Source: Hyphomicrobiales bacterium (GTDB taxonomy: Bacteria > Pseudomonadota > Alphaproteobacteria > Rhizobiales > Rhizobiaceae). From it: a DNA stretch of 43,270 nucleotides. The notes under the pieces were generated by a model. It did no database searches, was not told the DNA's origin, and saw only the letters and a list, made by a program, of their open reading frames with translations. Positions 1 through 8,772 of this stretch are shown here, piece after piece (positions within the stretch are counted from its first letter, which is position 1; every line of letters begins with the position of its first letter). Both the position numbers and the translations under genes were made by a program. The stretch lies in NCBI GenBank assembly GCA_900467685.1, contig UBQX01000026.1, forward strand, positions 102,625 through 145,894, given 5' to 3'.

Positions 1-70
1 GCGCGTCTGCCGTCGTCGCAAGAGAAACGGCCGCCAAACAGCCCGCCATCAGAATCCTGAATATCGTCAC
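1..70 (-). CDS. 5' end of a possible exported protein (partial, runs off the window)
   Basis: Read on the minus strand, a GTG at 70 opens a frame that runs off the left edge of the window. The first residues (V/M)TIFRILMAGCLAAVSLATTADA look like a signal peptide: one basic residue, a hydrophobic stretch and small residues before an Ala-x-Ala-like end. An ATG lies in frame at 49-47, but the purine-rich GAGGGA at 81-86 sits 10 nt before the GTG and favours it. Only about 23 residues are visible, so neither family nor function can be given. It would start just after the stop of the possible small ORF at 85-231. Confidence 0.4.
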   Translation of the reverse strand, partial: MTIFRILMAGCLAAVSLATTADA

Positions 71-84
71 GTCGAGTCGCTCCC

Positions 85-231
85 TCAATCGTCGGGTGCC
101 AATTCGTAGCAGGTGATTTCTGTATCCCGGCTGAACGAGCCGACGCTCTCCCATGACAGCATCTTGATGGCCGCAAGAGCGTCAGAATTATCGGACGGCT
201 TGAGGACCGATGCGATCAACAATACGCTCAC
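85..231 (-). CDS. possible 48-residue hypothetical protein
   Basis: A minus-strand frame from a GTG at 231 to TGA at 85 encodes 48 residues ending ITCYELAPDD. A stop codon lies three codons before the GTG, so no longer form exists. Its stop overlaps the GAGGGA sequence that could serve the downstream exported-protein start at 70, which would fit coupled translation. There is no convincing ribosome binding site before its own start and I recognise no family. It could be noncoding space between the tRNA gene and the next gene; composition and spacing are the only support. Confidence 0.3.
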   Translation of the reverse strand: MSVLLIASVLKPSDNSDALAAIKMLSWESVGSFSRDTEITCYELAPDD

Positions 232-273
232 ATCGCTCTATGCAAACTGCAATCTATGCTCTGAAGGAAGAAA

Positions 274-350
274 TGGCGCACCCGAAGAGATTCGAACTCC
301 TGACCCCCAGATTCGTAGTCTGGTGCTCTATCCAGCTGAGCTACGGGTGC
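274..350 (-). tRNA. tRNA-Arg (anticodon ACG)
   Basis: The reverse complement of 274-350 folds as a 77-nt tRNA with encoded CCA. The acceptor stem pairs GCACCCG with CGGGTGC, the D-arm carries AGCTCAGCTGGATAGAGC, the anticodon arm is CCAGA-CTACGAA-TCTGG with anticodon ACG, and the T-arm contains GTTCGAATC. ACG (wobble A, normally deaminated to inosine by TadA) reads CGU, CGC and CGA arginine codons. The gene lies between the left-edge ORFs and the histidine kinase, on the same strand. Confidence 0.96.
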
Positions 351-455
351 GTACCGCGCGGCGCTTCTTGTTGAAGCGGCGGTGTGGGGCTCTCCTAAAG
401 CGTTGCTTTCCGGAATGCAAGCGGGAATCGGAAAAAAATTTGTGCCAGGCGCGTT

Positions 456-1967
456 TTACGATCCGGAGGAAGGATTGGGCGTACCTTGCGCCGGGTGGCG
501 GCGGAAGCCGTCGATGGCGATGGGGCGGTCGGGGATCTCGATGCGGAAGAGCGTTCCCGGCTGCGCCTTTTCAACGAGTGCGATCGTGCCGCCATGGGCG
601 AGCACGAGTTCGCGGGCAATCGCCAGACCCAGCCCCGTGCCGCCCGAGCGGACGGAGCCACGGAAGGCCTTGAAGAGGTTTTCCCGCGCCTTCTGCGGCA
701 TGCCGGGGCCTGTGTCATCCACCGAGATCGAGACGACGCTGCCGGTGCGGTAGGCCGAAACCGTCACCTGCTTGATCACCGCCTCGTCTTCCGGCTCGTT
801 CATCAGCGCCTGAACGGCATTGCGCGCCAGATTGTGGATGACGCGGAAGAGCTGGTCGGGGTCGGCATCCACCGTCAGGTCGTCGGGCACGCGAATGTCG
901 ACATCGATGCCGTTTTCGGCGCCGACGCCGGTCAGCACGTCGCAGACATCCTGCACGACGGTCTTGAGCCGCAGAAGCCTGCGCTTCGGCTCGGCCTCGC
1001 TCGCCTTGCCGAAGGACAGCACGCTGTCGGAATAGCTCACGGCCCTGTCGATGGTGCGGAGCAGCTTCGGCGCGAGGCGCTTCACCATCGGGTCCTCGGT
1101 GTCGCCGAGGCGGTCGGAAATCAGCTGCGCGGAGGCAAGAATGTTGCGCATGTCGTGATTGATCTTGGACACGGCAAGACCGAGCTCGGCGAGGTTCTTC
1201 TGCTGGCGCAGCGTCTTTTGCAGTTCCTTCTGCATCTTCTGCAGATGGCGGCCGGCAACGGCGAGCTCGTCCGAACCCTTGCCCGGCTCGAAAATGCTGT
1301 CGGCGGCCTCCGGCTGTTCGGAGAAGCGCTCGATGCTGTTGGTCAGACGGCGGATGGGGCGGATCATGACGCGGTTGATGGCCATGAAGATGAGACCCGC
1401 CGAAATCAGCGAGATTGCCAGCGAGATCAGAAGCACATTCTGCGAATAGGTGATCATGGCCGCGCGCAGGCCGGCGTCCGCCATCACAACCTCGATCTTC
1501 ATCGTGCTCTTGTTGATCGGACAGAAGACGCGAATGACGCGATCGCCGCCGAAAATCAGCTGATCGAATGCGTCGTAGATGGCGCGCGGCAGCGAGACAT
1601 TGTCGAGGTCGTATTGATAATCCACCGTCGGCGGCATGTCGGCGACAGCGATCAGGTGGCGCATGCCGTCCTTGGTCAGCACGATGGCCTTCGTGTCGGT
1701 GGCCATCAGCGTGTCGTCGCGCACCGGTTTCGGCAGCACGACATCCTTCAGCCCGTCCACCACGACGGAAGCGGCGGCGGCCGTGTTCAGCCGGTCCGAG
1801 AGCCAGTTGAGCCGCATGTTGGCAATCGCCGGCAGGAAAATCAGGATCTCGGCCAGCGTGACAAAGATGAAGGTCAGCAAGAGCAGACGGCCGGACAGTC
1901 CATTCCACAGACGGACCTTGCCGTCTTGGGCCACAGCCGCTGTCGTTTCCTGCCTGCCGTGCGCCAC
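456..1967 (-). CDS. membrane sensor histidine kinase (HAMP-HisKA-HATPase)
   Basis: A 503-residue inner-membrane kinase. A first membrane span at about 25-49 and a second at about 177-198 enclose a periplasmic sensor region of some 125 residues. A HAMP-like segment follows (about 199-250), then the phosphoacceptor helix with His271 in INHDMRN, and an ATP-binding domain with N-box (HNLARNAVQAL, 379-389), G1 (DDTGPGM, 417-423) and G2 (GGTGLGLA, 442-449). All catalytic boxes are present. The H-box is HDxRN rather than the common HExxxP. The start is a GTG at 1967 preceded by a GAGGCGGGC purine-rich stretch. No response regulator is encoded in the window, so it is an orphan here and its signal is unknown. 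Confidence 0.88.
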   Translation of the reverse strand: MAHGRQETTAAVAQDGKVRLWNGLSGRLLLLTFIFVTLAEILIFLPAIANMRLNWLSDRLNTAAAASVVVDGLKDVVLPKPVRDDTLMATDTKAIVLTKDGMRHLIAVADMPPTVDYQYDLDNVSLPRAIYDAFDQLIFGGDRVIRVFCPINKSTMKIEVVMADAGLRAAMITYSQNVLLISLAISLISAGLIFMAINRVMIRPIRRLTNSIERFSEQPEAADSIFEPGKGSDELAVAGRHLQKMQKELQKTLRQQKNLAELGLAVSKINHDMRNILASAQLISDRLGDTEDPMVKRLAPKLLRTIDRAVSYSDSVLSFGKASEAEPKRRLLRLKTVVQDVCDVLTGVGAENGIDVDIRVPDDLTVDADPDQLFRVIHNLARNAVQALMNEPEDEAVIKQVTVSAYRTGSVVSISVDDTGPGMPQKARENLFKAFRGSVRSGGTGLGLAIARELVLAHGGTIALVEKAQPGTLFRIEIPDRPIAIDGFRRHPAQGTPNPSSGS

Positions 1968-2044
1968 GTTCGCCCGCCTCTTCTCACCGACGCTTCGCGC
2001 CCCGCATCGTGCATTATAGCGGCTTCAATTTCTTATTCCACCGC

Positions 2045-2075
2045 AATTGAAAACGCCCGGCGCTGTGGCCGGGCG
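2045..2075 (-). terminator. rho-independent terminator of the chemoreceptor gene
   Basis: On the minus strand, 8-bp perfect arms CGCCCGGC / GCCGGGCG (2068-2075 and 2054-2061) enclose a 6-nt loop and are followed by TTTTCAATT. It lies 31 bp past the chemoreceptor stop at 2107 and separates it from the kinase gene. Confidence 0.8.
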
Positions 2076-2106
2076 TGGTCATGTCGTGCGATCGGGAGGC
2101 AAAGCC

Positions 2107-4113
2107 TCAGAACTCCTCCCAGCCCTGGCTGCTGCCACCTCCGGCCACCTTCAGCGGCCTGGGCGCAGGTGCTGCGGCGGCAATGCGCCGGGGCGCTGCC
2201 GGGGGGGTGGCGACGGCGGGACGCGTCGCAGGTGCAGTCGGCGCCCGATCGGCCGCTTCGGCGAGGCGGAACCAGGCGATCATCTCGGCAAGACTTGCCG
2301 CATCCTGCGACAGCTTGTGGGTAGCTGCCGAGGTTTCTTCCACCATGGCCGCGTTCTTCTGCGTCACCTGGTCCATCTGGTTGACGGCCGTGTTGACCTC
2401 GGCCAGCCCGACGGACTGCTCCTGCGCTGCGGTGGCGATCGACTGGATATGGCCGTTGATGTCGCTTACCTGGCTTTCGATCTTCTGCAGCGCTTCGCCC
2501 GTCTTGTGCACGAGCTTGACCCCTGCGCCGACCTCCTCGCCGGATTTGGTGATCAGCGTCTTGATGTCCTTGGCGGCATGCGCCGAGCGCTGCGCCAGTT
2601 CGCGCACTTCCTGCGCGACGACGGCGAAGCCCTTGCCTGCGTCGCCGGCGCGGGCGGCCTCGACGCCCGCATTCAGCGCCAGGAGGTTTGTCTGGAAGGC
2701 GATCTCGTCGATCACGTTGATGATCTGGCTGATCTCGCTCGATGCCTGCTCGATACGACCCATGGCCTCGACCGCGTCGCGGACGATCACGGCGGAATGG
2801 GCGGCATCCGAGGTCGCCTCGCCGACCATGCGGCTTGCTTCCTGGGCGCGCTGCGAGGAAGTCTTGACCACGGCGGTGATCTCGTCGAGCGCAGCAGACG
2901 TTTGCTCCAGTGCCGCGGCCTGCTGTTCGGTGCGACGCGACAGATCGTCGGTGGCTGCGCGCAGCTCGCGGGTGCTGTCATCCATGCTGACGGAACTGCC
3001 GCGCACGTTCCCTATGATGCCCGACAGCGCCTCGAAGGTCGCGTTCACGTTCTTCTGAAGCTCGGCGAAGGCGCCTTCGAAATGGCCGCTCATGCGGCGG
3101 GTGAGGTCACCGCCGGCCAGCAGGGCCACAGCACCGCCAGCTTCGCTGAGGCCATGATCGACATTCTCGACGAGGCGGTTGACGTTTTCGGCCAGCCGGT
3201 TGAGTTCCGGATGACCGAAATCGCCGGAGATGCGGCCGGTGAAGTCGCCGGCGGCGGCGCGGGCGGTGGCTTCGGTAATGGCGGCCTGAAGGCGGGAAAC
3301 GTTGACGCGCTCTTCTTCCTTGGAAAAGTTGAGTTCGCGGACGGACAGGCCGTTCTGACGGAAGACCTCGACGGCGCGCGCCATGTCGCCGATTTCGTCG
3401 GCGCGATCCGCGAAGGCGACGTTGCGGCTGTAATCGCCGGCCGCCATTTCGGTCATCTGGTTGGTCAGTGTCAGGATCGGATCGGCAAGCGAGCGCTTGG
3501 CGATCACGAAGGCGAGGAGGAGCCCGACGGAAATGCCGCCGACGGCCATTGCCGCCACGATGGACAGCATAAGGCTGCGGAAGCTCGCGACCTGGTCGGT
3601 GATTTCGTCGAGCGCCTTGCGGTCGACATCGACGATCTTGTCGATTTCAGCCTGGAAGGCCTTGCGATTGGCGCGGTTGGCTTCGTTGTTGCCCTGCTTG
3701 TTGGCTTCTGACGGGGAGACTTCGGTGCCGAGGCGAGCGGTTTCCATGCGGAATTCGCGGAACTCCCTGGCGCGGGTCGCCATGGCGTCGAAAGCTTTTG
3801 TCTGCTCCGCCGCGACGAGCGGCCGCCACTTCGCAATCACGCCATCGATATCTGCAAGGCGCTTTGTCAGGCCCTCGGCGAACTGCTTGGCCTTTTCGGT
3901 ATCCGGCGCGGCATAAATTCCGCGCGCCTCCATGACGACCGCCGTGATCAGACGGTTCAGCTTCTCGCCGAGATAGGCGCGTTCGGAAACGTTCTGGAAC
4001 TCGGAGAGCCGATTGTTGTATTTCTCGACGACAAAGATTCCGACGCCACCCAGCATGAACGCAACCACGCTCATGATTGCGACAAGCGACAGGATTCTAA
4101 CCTTGATTTTCAA
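2107..4113 (-). CDS. methyl-accepting chemotaxis protein (membrane chemoreceptor)
   Basis: A 668-residue chemoreceptor of the inner membrane. A membrane span at about 9-28 and another at about 187-207 enclose a mostly helical periplasmic sensor domain. HAMP repeats follow, then the cytoplasmic MCP signalling domain whose tip carries the near-invariant [20 protein letters not shown]. It would relay ligand binding to CheW/CheA. The protein ends in GWEEF, matching the xWxxF tether used by CheR/CheB, after a Pro/Ala linker, so it probably belongs with the high-abundance, self-adapting receptors. The start is a TTG at 4113, supported by GGAG 7 nt upstream. Ligand unknown. Its own terminator lies at 2045-2075. 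Confidence 0.93.
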   Translation of the reverse strand: MKIKVRILSLVAIMSVVAFMLGGVGIFVVEKYNNRLSEFQNVSERAYLGEKLNRLITAVVMEARGIYAAPDTEKAKQFAEGLTKRLADIDGVIAKWRPLVAAEQTKAFDAMATRAREFREFRMETARLGTEVSPSEANKQGNNEANRANRKAFQAEIDKIVDVDRKALDEITDQVASFRSLMLSIVAAMAVGGISVGLLLAFVIAKRSLADPILTLTNQMTEMAAGDYSRNVAFADRADEIGDMARAVEVFRQNGLSVRELNFSKEEERVNVSRLQAAITEATARAAAGDFTGRISGDFGHPELNRLAENVNRLVENVDHGLSEAGGAVALLAGGDLTRRMSGHFEGAFAELQKNVNATFEALSGIIGNVRGSSVSMDDSTRELRAATDDLSRRTEQQAAALEQTSAALDEITAVVKTSSQRAQEASRMVGEATSDAAHSAVIVRDAVEAMGRIEQASSEISQIINVIDEIAFQTNLLALNAGVEAARAGDAGKGFAVVAQEVRELAQRSAHAAKDIKTLITKSGEEVGAGVKLVHKTGEALQKIESQVSDINGHIQSIATAAQEQSVGLAEVNTAVNQMDQVTQKNAAMVEETSAATHKLSQDAASLAEMIAWFRLAEAADRAPTAPATRPAVATPPAAPRRIAAAAPAPRPLKVAGGGSSQGWEEF

Positions 4114-4441
4114 CGCAATTCTCCACCAAAACCCGCGAGACCAGCTCGCGGACCGTCAATATTAGGAGAACACTAGGTATGATTGGGTTAGAAAATACTT
4201 AATTTAGCGCCCGAGGATTACCCCTTAAAAGGCCAGGGTTTTTCACACACGGGATGATCCCGCCCTTCCGATTCCGGAAATTGCCGCGCAACGCCTGCAG
4301 GAATTGACTTTCCGCCGGATTTATATCAATAAGCCGCCACGTCGATGGATCGATGGCGCTTGGCGCCCTCTTTCCGGGCGAAACGCTCCTTGCAAAACTT
4401 TGCAAATTCAAGAAGGGCCGCACACCGCGGTGTTAAAATAA
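4114..4441. promoter_or_regulatory. 328-bp divergent intergenic region between the chemoreceptor and rpmH
   Basis: No gene seen. On the minus strand, a 7-bp hairpin CCGCGAG-ACCAG-CTCGCGG (4133-4151) followed by GTTTTGG lies in the chemoreceptor leader, about 20 nt before its TTG. On the plus strand, TTGACT at 4304-4309 with an AT-rich stretch 16-18 nt on (TCAATAAG) is a plausible promoter for rpmH-rnpA-yidC. I see no DnaA-box cluster that would mark an origin here. Confidence 0.4.
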
Positions 4442-4582
4442 ATGTCTACGAAGCGTACATTCCAACCCTCCAAGCTTGTTCGCAAGCGTCGTCACGGCTT
4501 CCGCGCCCGCATGGCTACCGCCGGCGGTCAGAAGGTTCTTGCAGCTCGCCGCAACCGCGGCCGCAAGCGCCTGTCGGCCTGA
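4442..4582 (+). CDS. rpmH: 50S ribosomal protein L34
   Basis: Forty-six residues, with the family signature [20 protein letters not shown] and the C-terminal [10 protein letters not shown] typical of L34. This very basic protein sits near the bottom of the large subunit. It is two residues longer at the N-terminus than the 44-residue bacterial norm (MSTKRTF for MKRTF), as is common in rhizobia. It heads the conserved rpmH-rnpA-yidC block; rnpA starts 16 bp downstream. No strong ribosome binding site precedes the ATG, only an AGAAGGG about 25 nt upstream. Confidence 0.97.
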   Translation: MSTKRTFQPSKLVRKRRHGFRARMATAGGQKVLAARRNRGRKRLSA

Positions 4583-4598
4583 CAAGCGGTCCCGCCCG

Positions 4599-5015
4599 AT
4601 GGAAACGCACGGGCAGGACGCCTCTATCCAAGTTAAAAAACCTGCGGGGCGGCTGAAAAGCCGGCCCCAGTTTTTGCGTGTCCGCGAGGGAGAGCGCCGC
4701 AAGGGTCCGTTCTTCATCGTCGAGGTCCTCGACCGGAAGGAACCGGACGAAGCGCCACGCGTCGGCTTCACGGTGACGACCCGCCAGGGCAACGCCGTCG
4801 AACGCAACCGCATGCGGCGCAGGCTGAAAGAGGTTGTGCGGCTTTCCGCGCAGTTTGCAATGAAGCCCGGACACGACTATGTGATCGTCGCGCATCGGGA
4901 CATGCTTTCCGCTCCCTTCGAGCGGCTGACCCAGGCCATGTCGGCGCGCATTGCCGGCACTGACATCAAGAAGCGGCCGCGACCGGCCAGCTCGGGAAAA
5001 TCTGATGGAAAATAA
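4599..5015 (+). CDS. rnpA: ribonuclease P protein component
   Basis: A 138-residue basic protein that binds the RNase P RNA and helps mature the 5' ends of tRNAs. The core [28 protein letters not shown] contains the RNR motif of the RNA-binding cleft, and the family segment [21 protein letters not shown] lies upstream. The frame is open further upstream to 4476, but that stretch overlaps rpmH in another frame, so the ATG at 4599 is the reasonable start. The last codons overlap the start of yidC by 11 nt, which suggests translational coupling. A short basic tail ([15 protein letters not shown]) follows the domain. Confidence 0.95.
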   Translation: METHGQDASIQVKKPAGRLKSRPQFLRVREGERRKGPFFIVEVLDRKEPDEAPRVGFTVTTRQGNAVERNRMRRRLKEVVRLSAQFAMKPGHDYVIVAHRDMLSAPFERLTQAMSARIAGTDIKKRPRPASSGKSDGK

Positions 5016-6849
5016 CCGCAACTATATCGTCGCGATCGTGCTTTCGGTCCTGATCCTGTTCGGCTGGCAGTATTTCTACATGGGTCCGCGCATGGAAGCC
5101 CAGCGCCAGGCCGACCTCGCCAAGCAGACGGCCCAGGACGTCGCGACCCAGCCGTCCGCGAATGGCAATGCAGCCGCACCGGCCGCGACGCCTAACGGCG
5201 CCGTGCCCCCCGCCGGCACGACCGCAGGCGCCGTCAGCCGCGACGCAGCGCTTTCTTCGAGCGGCCGCGTCGTCATCGACACGCCCGACCTCTCCGGCTC
5301 GATCAATCTGCGCGGCGCGCGCTTTGATGACCTGAAGCTGAAGAAGTATCGCGAGACGGTCGCCAAGGACAGCCCGAACATCACGCTGCTCAACCCGGCC
5401 GAGACCGCCGATGGCTACTTCATCGAACTCGGATACATTGGCGGCACGGCACTTCCGGGTCCTGCCACCGAGTGGAAGGCCGACGCCAATGCGAAGCTGA
5501 CCCCGACGACGCCGGTGACGCTCACCTATACGAGCCCCGACGGCCTGACCTTTGCCCGTACCATCTCCGTCGACCAGAACTACATGTTCACGATCTCCGA
5601 CAAGGTGACGAATGGCGGCCAGCAGGCAGCTTCGATTGCCGGCTATGGCCGCGTGACGCGCTACAAGGAGCCGCTGGAGCCTTCGACCTATGTTCTGCAT
5701 GAAGGATTCATAGGCTGGCTCGGTTCGAACGGCCTGATCGAAGAGAAGTACAAGGCGTCCAAGGACAAGCCGCTGACCTACGAGCGCACCGCGACCGGCT
5801 GGCTCGGCATGACCGACAAGTATTGGGCGACGACCATCATTCCGCCGCAGGCCATCGACTATGACGCCCGATTCACGCATTTTGAAGATGGCACGCCGCG
5901 CTTCCAGGCGGACTACAAGGGCGCTGGCGTTTCGCTGGCTCCGGGCGCGTCCACGGAACTGAAGAACCTCGTTTTCGCCGGCGCCAAGGAAGTCCCGGTT
6001 GTCGATGGCTATGCCAAGGACGATTCCTGGTTCGGCCGGATGACCAACGGTCTCATCGGCACGAAGACGGTCGAGAAGGGCTATGACGTTCCGCGCTTCG
6101 ATCTTCTGATCGACTGGGGCTGGTTCTACTTCTTCACCAAGCCGATGTTCGCGCTGATGGACTTCTTCTTCCGCTATTTCGGCAATTTCGGCCTGGCGAT
6201 TCTCGCGACGACCATCGTCATCAAGGCTCTCTTCTTCCCGCTCGCCTCGAAGCAATATGCCTCGATGGCCAACATGAAGAAGATCCAGCCGAAGATGGAA
6301 GAGCTGAAGGCCAAGCATGGCGACGACCGCATGGCCCTGCAACAGGCGACCATGCAGCTCTACAAGGAAGAGAAGATCAATCCGGTTGCCGGCTGCTGGC
6401 CGGTCCTGTTGCAGATCCCGGTCTTCTTCTCGCTCTACAAGGTGATCTACGTCACGATCGAAATGCGCCAGGCGCCGTTCTTCGGCTGGATCAAGGACCT
6501 GTCCGCTCCGGACCCGACCTCGATCGTCAACCTGTTCGGCCTCCTGCCCTTCGACGCGCCGACCATCGTGCATCTCGGCGTCTGGCCGCTGATCATGGGT
6601 GTCACCATGTTCCTGCAGATGCGCATGAACCCGACGCCTCCGGATCCGGCGCAGGCCATGATCTTCACCTGGATGCCCGTCGTCTTCACCTTCATGCTGG
6701 CATCGTTCCCGGCTGGTCTGGTGATCTACTGGGCCTGGAACAACACGCTCTCGATCATCCAGCAGGCGATCATCATGAAGCGCCATGGCGTGAAGGTGGA
6801 GTTGTTCGACAATCTCAAGGGCCTGTTCAAGCGAAAAACCAAGGCCTGA
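5005..6849 (+). CDS. yidC: membrane protein insertase YidC
   Basis: A 614-residue Oxa1/YidC-family insertase that places proteins in the inner membrane, alone or with SecYEG. One N-terminal span (about 7-23, [17 protein letters not shown]) is followed by an Ala/Pro/Thr linker and a large periplasmic beta-sandwich domain to about residue 360. The conserved five-helix core follows: [19 protein letters not shown], the cytoplasmic helical hairpin with [16 protein letters not shown], then [21 protein letters not shown] and the C-terminal spans ending [17 protein letters not shown]. Length is normal for Gram-negative YidC. The ATG at 5005 starts within rnpA. A strong terminator follows at 6872-6905. 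Confidence 0.97.
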   Translation: MENNRNYIVAIVLSVLILFGWQYFYMGPRMEAQRQADLAKQTAQDVATQPSANGNAAAPAATPNGAVPPAGTTAGAVSRDAALSSSGRVVIDTPDLSGSINLRGARFDDLKLKKYRETVAKDSPNITLLNPAETADGYFIELGYIGGTALPGPATEWKADANAKLTPTTPVTLTYTSPDGLTFARTISVDQNYMFTISDKVTNGGQQAASIAGYGRVTRYKEPLEPSTYVLHEGFIGWLGSNGLIEEKYKASKDKPLTYERTATGWLGMTDKYWATTIIPPQAIDYDARFTHFEDGTPRFQADYKGAGVSLAPGASTELKNLVFAGAKEVPVVDGYAKDDSWFGRMTNGLIGTKTVEKGYDVPRFDLLIDWGWFYFFTKPMFALMDFFFRYFGNFGLAILATTIVIKALFFPLASKQYASMANMKKIQPKMEELKAKHGDDRMALQQATMQLYKEEKINPVAGCWPVLLQIPVFFSLYKVIYVTIEMRQAPFFGWIKDLSAPDPTSIVNLFGLLPFDAPTIVHLGVWPLIMGVTMFLQMRMNPTPPDPAQAMIFTWMPVVFTFMLASFPAGLVIYWAWNNTLSIIQQAIIMKRHGVKVELFDNLKGLFKRKTKA

Positions 6850-6871
6850 CGGCCGCAAGCCCGCTGAAAAA

Positions 6872-6905
6872 AGAAACCCCGGTGCCGAAAGCGCCGGGGT
6901 TTTTC
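6872..6905. terminator. bidirectional rho-independent terminator between yidC and the GT41 gene
   Basis: AAGAAA, then 9-bp arms CCCCGGTGC / GCGCCGGGG with one T-G pair and a short CGAAA loop, then TTTTTCTTT. The runs on both sides allow termination of yidC (plus) and of the glycosyltransferase gene (minus), which converge here. Confidence 0.9.
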
Positions 6906-6914
6906 TTTGCCCCG

Positions 6915-8645
6915 TCAGGCGAACGGGCCCTGACGCGGCGGCAGTGCCGGAACATCGAAGGCTTCCGGCGGCAGTCCCTTTGAAGCGCGTTCGACCATCA
7001 TTTCGAAGGCCGTTTCCAGGTGGCGGGTGAAGCGCTCGGTATCGAAGAGCGGCATGCGCAGGCGGTTCTGTTCGAGCCGGGCTTTCAGCGCCCGCCGGCG
7101 CAGCGGGCTGCGCGCCATCATCAAGGCCGTGTCGACGAAGGCCTGTTCGTCATGGGCGACGAGTTCAGGGAGACCGATCGCGGTGAGAAGGCTCTCCGAG
7201 ACGCGCGAGGCGAAGTTCGTTCCCTTGAGTGCCACGACCGGCACACCGGCCCAGAGGCAGTCGGACGTCGTCGTGTGGCCGCTATAGGGGAAAGTGTCCA
7301 GTGCGATATCGGCGGCGCCCATGCGCGCCATATGCTCGGCATAGTCGGCGCGCGGCATGTAGATGATGCGCGACGGCGCGATGCCGAGGCTTTGCATGTG
7401 GGCGGTGAAATTCTCGCGCGCCGGTCCCGGCTGGCAAAGCATCCACAGGACGGAGTCCGGCACTGCGGAAAGGACCCTCGCCCAAAGGGCGGCGACGCTC
7501 GCCGTTATCTTGGCCTGCTTGTTGAACGAGCCGAAGACCACCGCCCCGTCGGGCAGGCCCAAGGACGCGCGCGGTGGCGGCTCTGGCCTCGGCCGGGTCT
7601 TGCCGTCATTGCATTGATAGGTCTCGGGCAGCCGGCAGAAAAGTTCGCGATAATGAGGCTCTGACCCGTCCGGCAGCACGATGGGGTCGCCGACGATATA
7701 ATCGCAATCGATGCCGTAGCAGGTGCCCGGAAAGCCGAGCCAGGCAACCTGTACAGGGGCAAGGCCGCGATTGACGAGATCGACGCGAGCGTCGCGCGTA
7801 TGGCCTTTCATGTCGACGAGTATGTCGATGCCGCGCGCGCGGATGAGTTCGGCCGCCGCATCGTCGTCGAGATCGCGGATGACCACGAGATTGGGATAGC
7901 GCTTGCGGAAGCCGAGATCGGTCGCGGCCAGATCGGATTCCGTGTGGCAGAAGAGCGTGATCTCGAAGCGCTCCGGATCATGCGCTTCGAGCACACCCTG
8001 AAACAGGATCATCGTCGGATGCTGGTCCGACACGTCGCTGGAGAGATACCCCACCCGGATCTTTTCGCCATAGCGATGCGGACGGGCGCGGCGGGCGGCG
8101 CGGGCCTCGGGCGTGAACGGTTTGCCGGCCGGCATGTGCCGTACGAGGCTGTTGAGACGCTCGTCGCCGCACCACATGAGATGGAAGAGCGGGTCCTCGT
8201 TGTCGAATGCCCAGGCCTCGCCGTCGAGCATGGCGCGGTGCACCTGCGCGTCGAGGCGGGCAAGTTCGGACAGCGCCAGCCGCGGTCGCAGGATCTTGCG
8301 AAGCGTCGACAGCGCCTCGACATTCATGGGGCCGAGCGCCTGAGCCCGGCGGATCAGCGACAGCGCCTTGCTCTCCTCGAAGAGCTGGACACGGATGCGG
8401 GCGGCGAGTGTGAGCAGAAGCGAGGCTTCCGCCGGCATAAGGTCTGCCGCCATTTCATAGAAATAGGCGGCCTCCGGCATATGGCCGAGGCGGGAATAGG
8501 ATTGGGCGGCAGCAAGCAGAATGGGGGCGGGCGCGCTGCCGGCAGTCAGAAAGGGCGCGGCGCGCGTCAGGCACAGATGCCAATCGCCCGCGCTGAAGGC
8601 CTCGAGGACCTCTCCCACTTCATCTTCCGTGCTCATTCCACCCAT
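6915..8645 (-). CDS. TPR / GT41 protein O-glycosyltransferase (SPINDLY / O-GlcNAc transferase-like)
   Basis: A 576-residue cytoplasmic protein. The N-terminal 130 or so residues are helical and TPR-like (APILLAAAQSYSRLGHMPEAAYFYEMAADLMP). The C-terminal part is a two-lobed GT41 catalytic domain: IRVGYLSSDVSDQHPT, DYIVGDPIVLPDGSE, VFGSFNKQAKITASVAALW, and the nucleotide-sugar site DIALDTFPYSGHTTTSDCLW followed by GVPVVALKGTNFASRVSESLL. GT41 enzymes move GlcNAc from UDP-GlcNAc, or fucose from GDP-fucose in SPY, to Ser/Thr. Sugar and target cannot be read from the sequence. The TPR array is much shorter than in eukaryotic OGT, as usual for bacterial members. A second ATG (MSTEDE, 8636) is an alternative start. 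Confidence 0.87.
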   Translation of the reverse strand: MGGMSTEDEVGEVLEAFSAGDWHLCLTRAAPFLTAGSAPAPILLAAAQSYSRLGHMPEAAYFYEMAADLMPAEASLLLTLAARIRVQLFEESKALSLIRRAQALGPMNVEALSTLRKILRPRLALSELARLDAQVHRAMLDGEAWAFDNEDPLFHLMWCGDERLNSLVRHMPAGKPFTPEARAARRARPHRYGEKIRVGYLSSDVSDQHPTMILFQGVLEAHDPERFEITLFCHTESDLAATDLGFRKRYPNLVVIRDLDDDAAAELIRARGIDILVDMKGHTRDARVDLVNRGLAPVQVAWLGFPGTCYGIDCDYIVGDPIVLPDGSEPHYRELFCRLPETYQCNDGKTRPRPEPPPRASLGLPDGAVVFGSFNKQAKITASVAALWARVLSAVPDSVLWMLCQPGPARENFTAHMQSLGIAPSRIIYMPRADYAEHMARMGAADIALDTFPYSGHTTTSDCLWAGVPVVALKGTNFASRVSESLLTAIGLPELVAHDEQAFVDTALMMARSPLRRRALKARLEQNRLRMPLFDTERFTRHLETAFEMMVERASKGLPPEAFDVPALPPRQGPFA

Positions 8646-8692
8646 CCGCTGTCCAACCCTTGTAGAAACAGCGGCTTGCGTGAGACTGAAAC

Positions 8693-8719
8693 CAGCCCGG
8701 CGCAGGTGGCGCCGGGCTG
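8693..8719. terminator. strong GC hairpin downstream of the quinone-reductase-like gene
   Basis: Perfect 11-bp arms CAGCCCGGCGC / GCGCCGGGCTG with a 5-nt loop (AGGTG). On the minus strand it is followed only by GGTTTCAG, so the U-tract is weak. It could end transcription from the gene at 8818-9708 with some readthrough into the GT41 gene, or be part of an intergenic repeat. Confidence 0.5.
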
Positions 8720-8772
8720 TTCACGTCAGGTCAGGCCGACGGGGCGTTGCCACCCCATCGTTATTTGCGAGC

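Noticed and set aside
113-673. Open frame of 186 codons on the plus strand
   Set aside because: It runs through the tRNA-Arg gene and antisense to the histidine kinase start-distal region; it has no ribosome binding site.
486-2324. 612-codon frame on the plus strand
   Set aside because: Antisense shadow of the histidine kinase and the end of the chemoreceptor, with His/Asp/Arg-rich composition typical of GC-rich reverse frames.
4114-4441. Chromosome replication origin next to rpmH
   Set aside because: rpmH-rnpA neighbours the origin in some bacteria, but there is no dnaA, no cluster of DnaA boxes and no AT-rich repeats here; in rhizobia the origin lies elsewhere.
4966-6858. 630-codon frame antisense to yidC
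   Set aside because: Shadow of yidC, which has all family motifs; the reverse frame has no recognisable domain.
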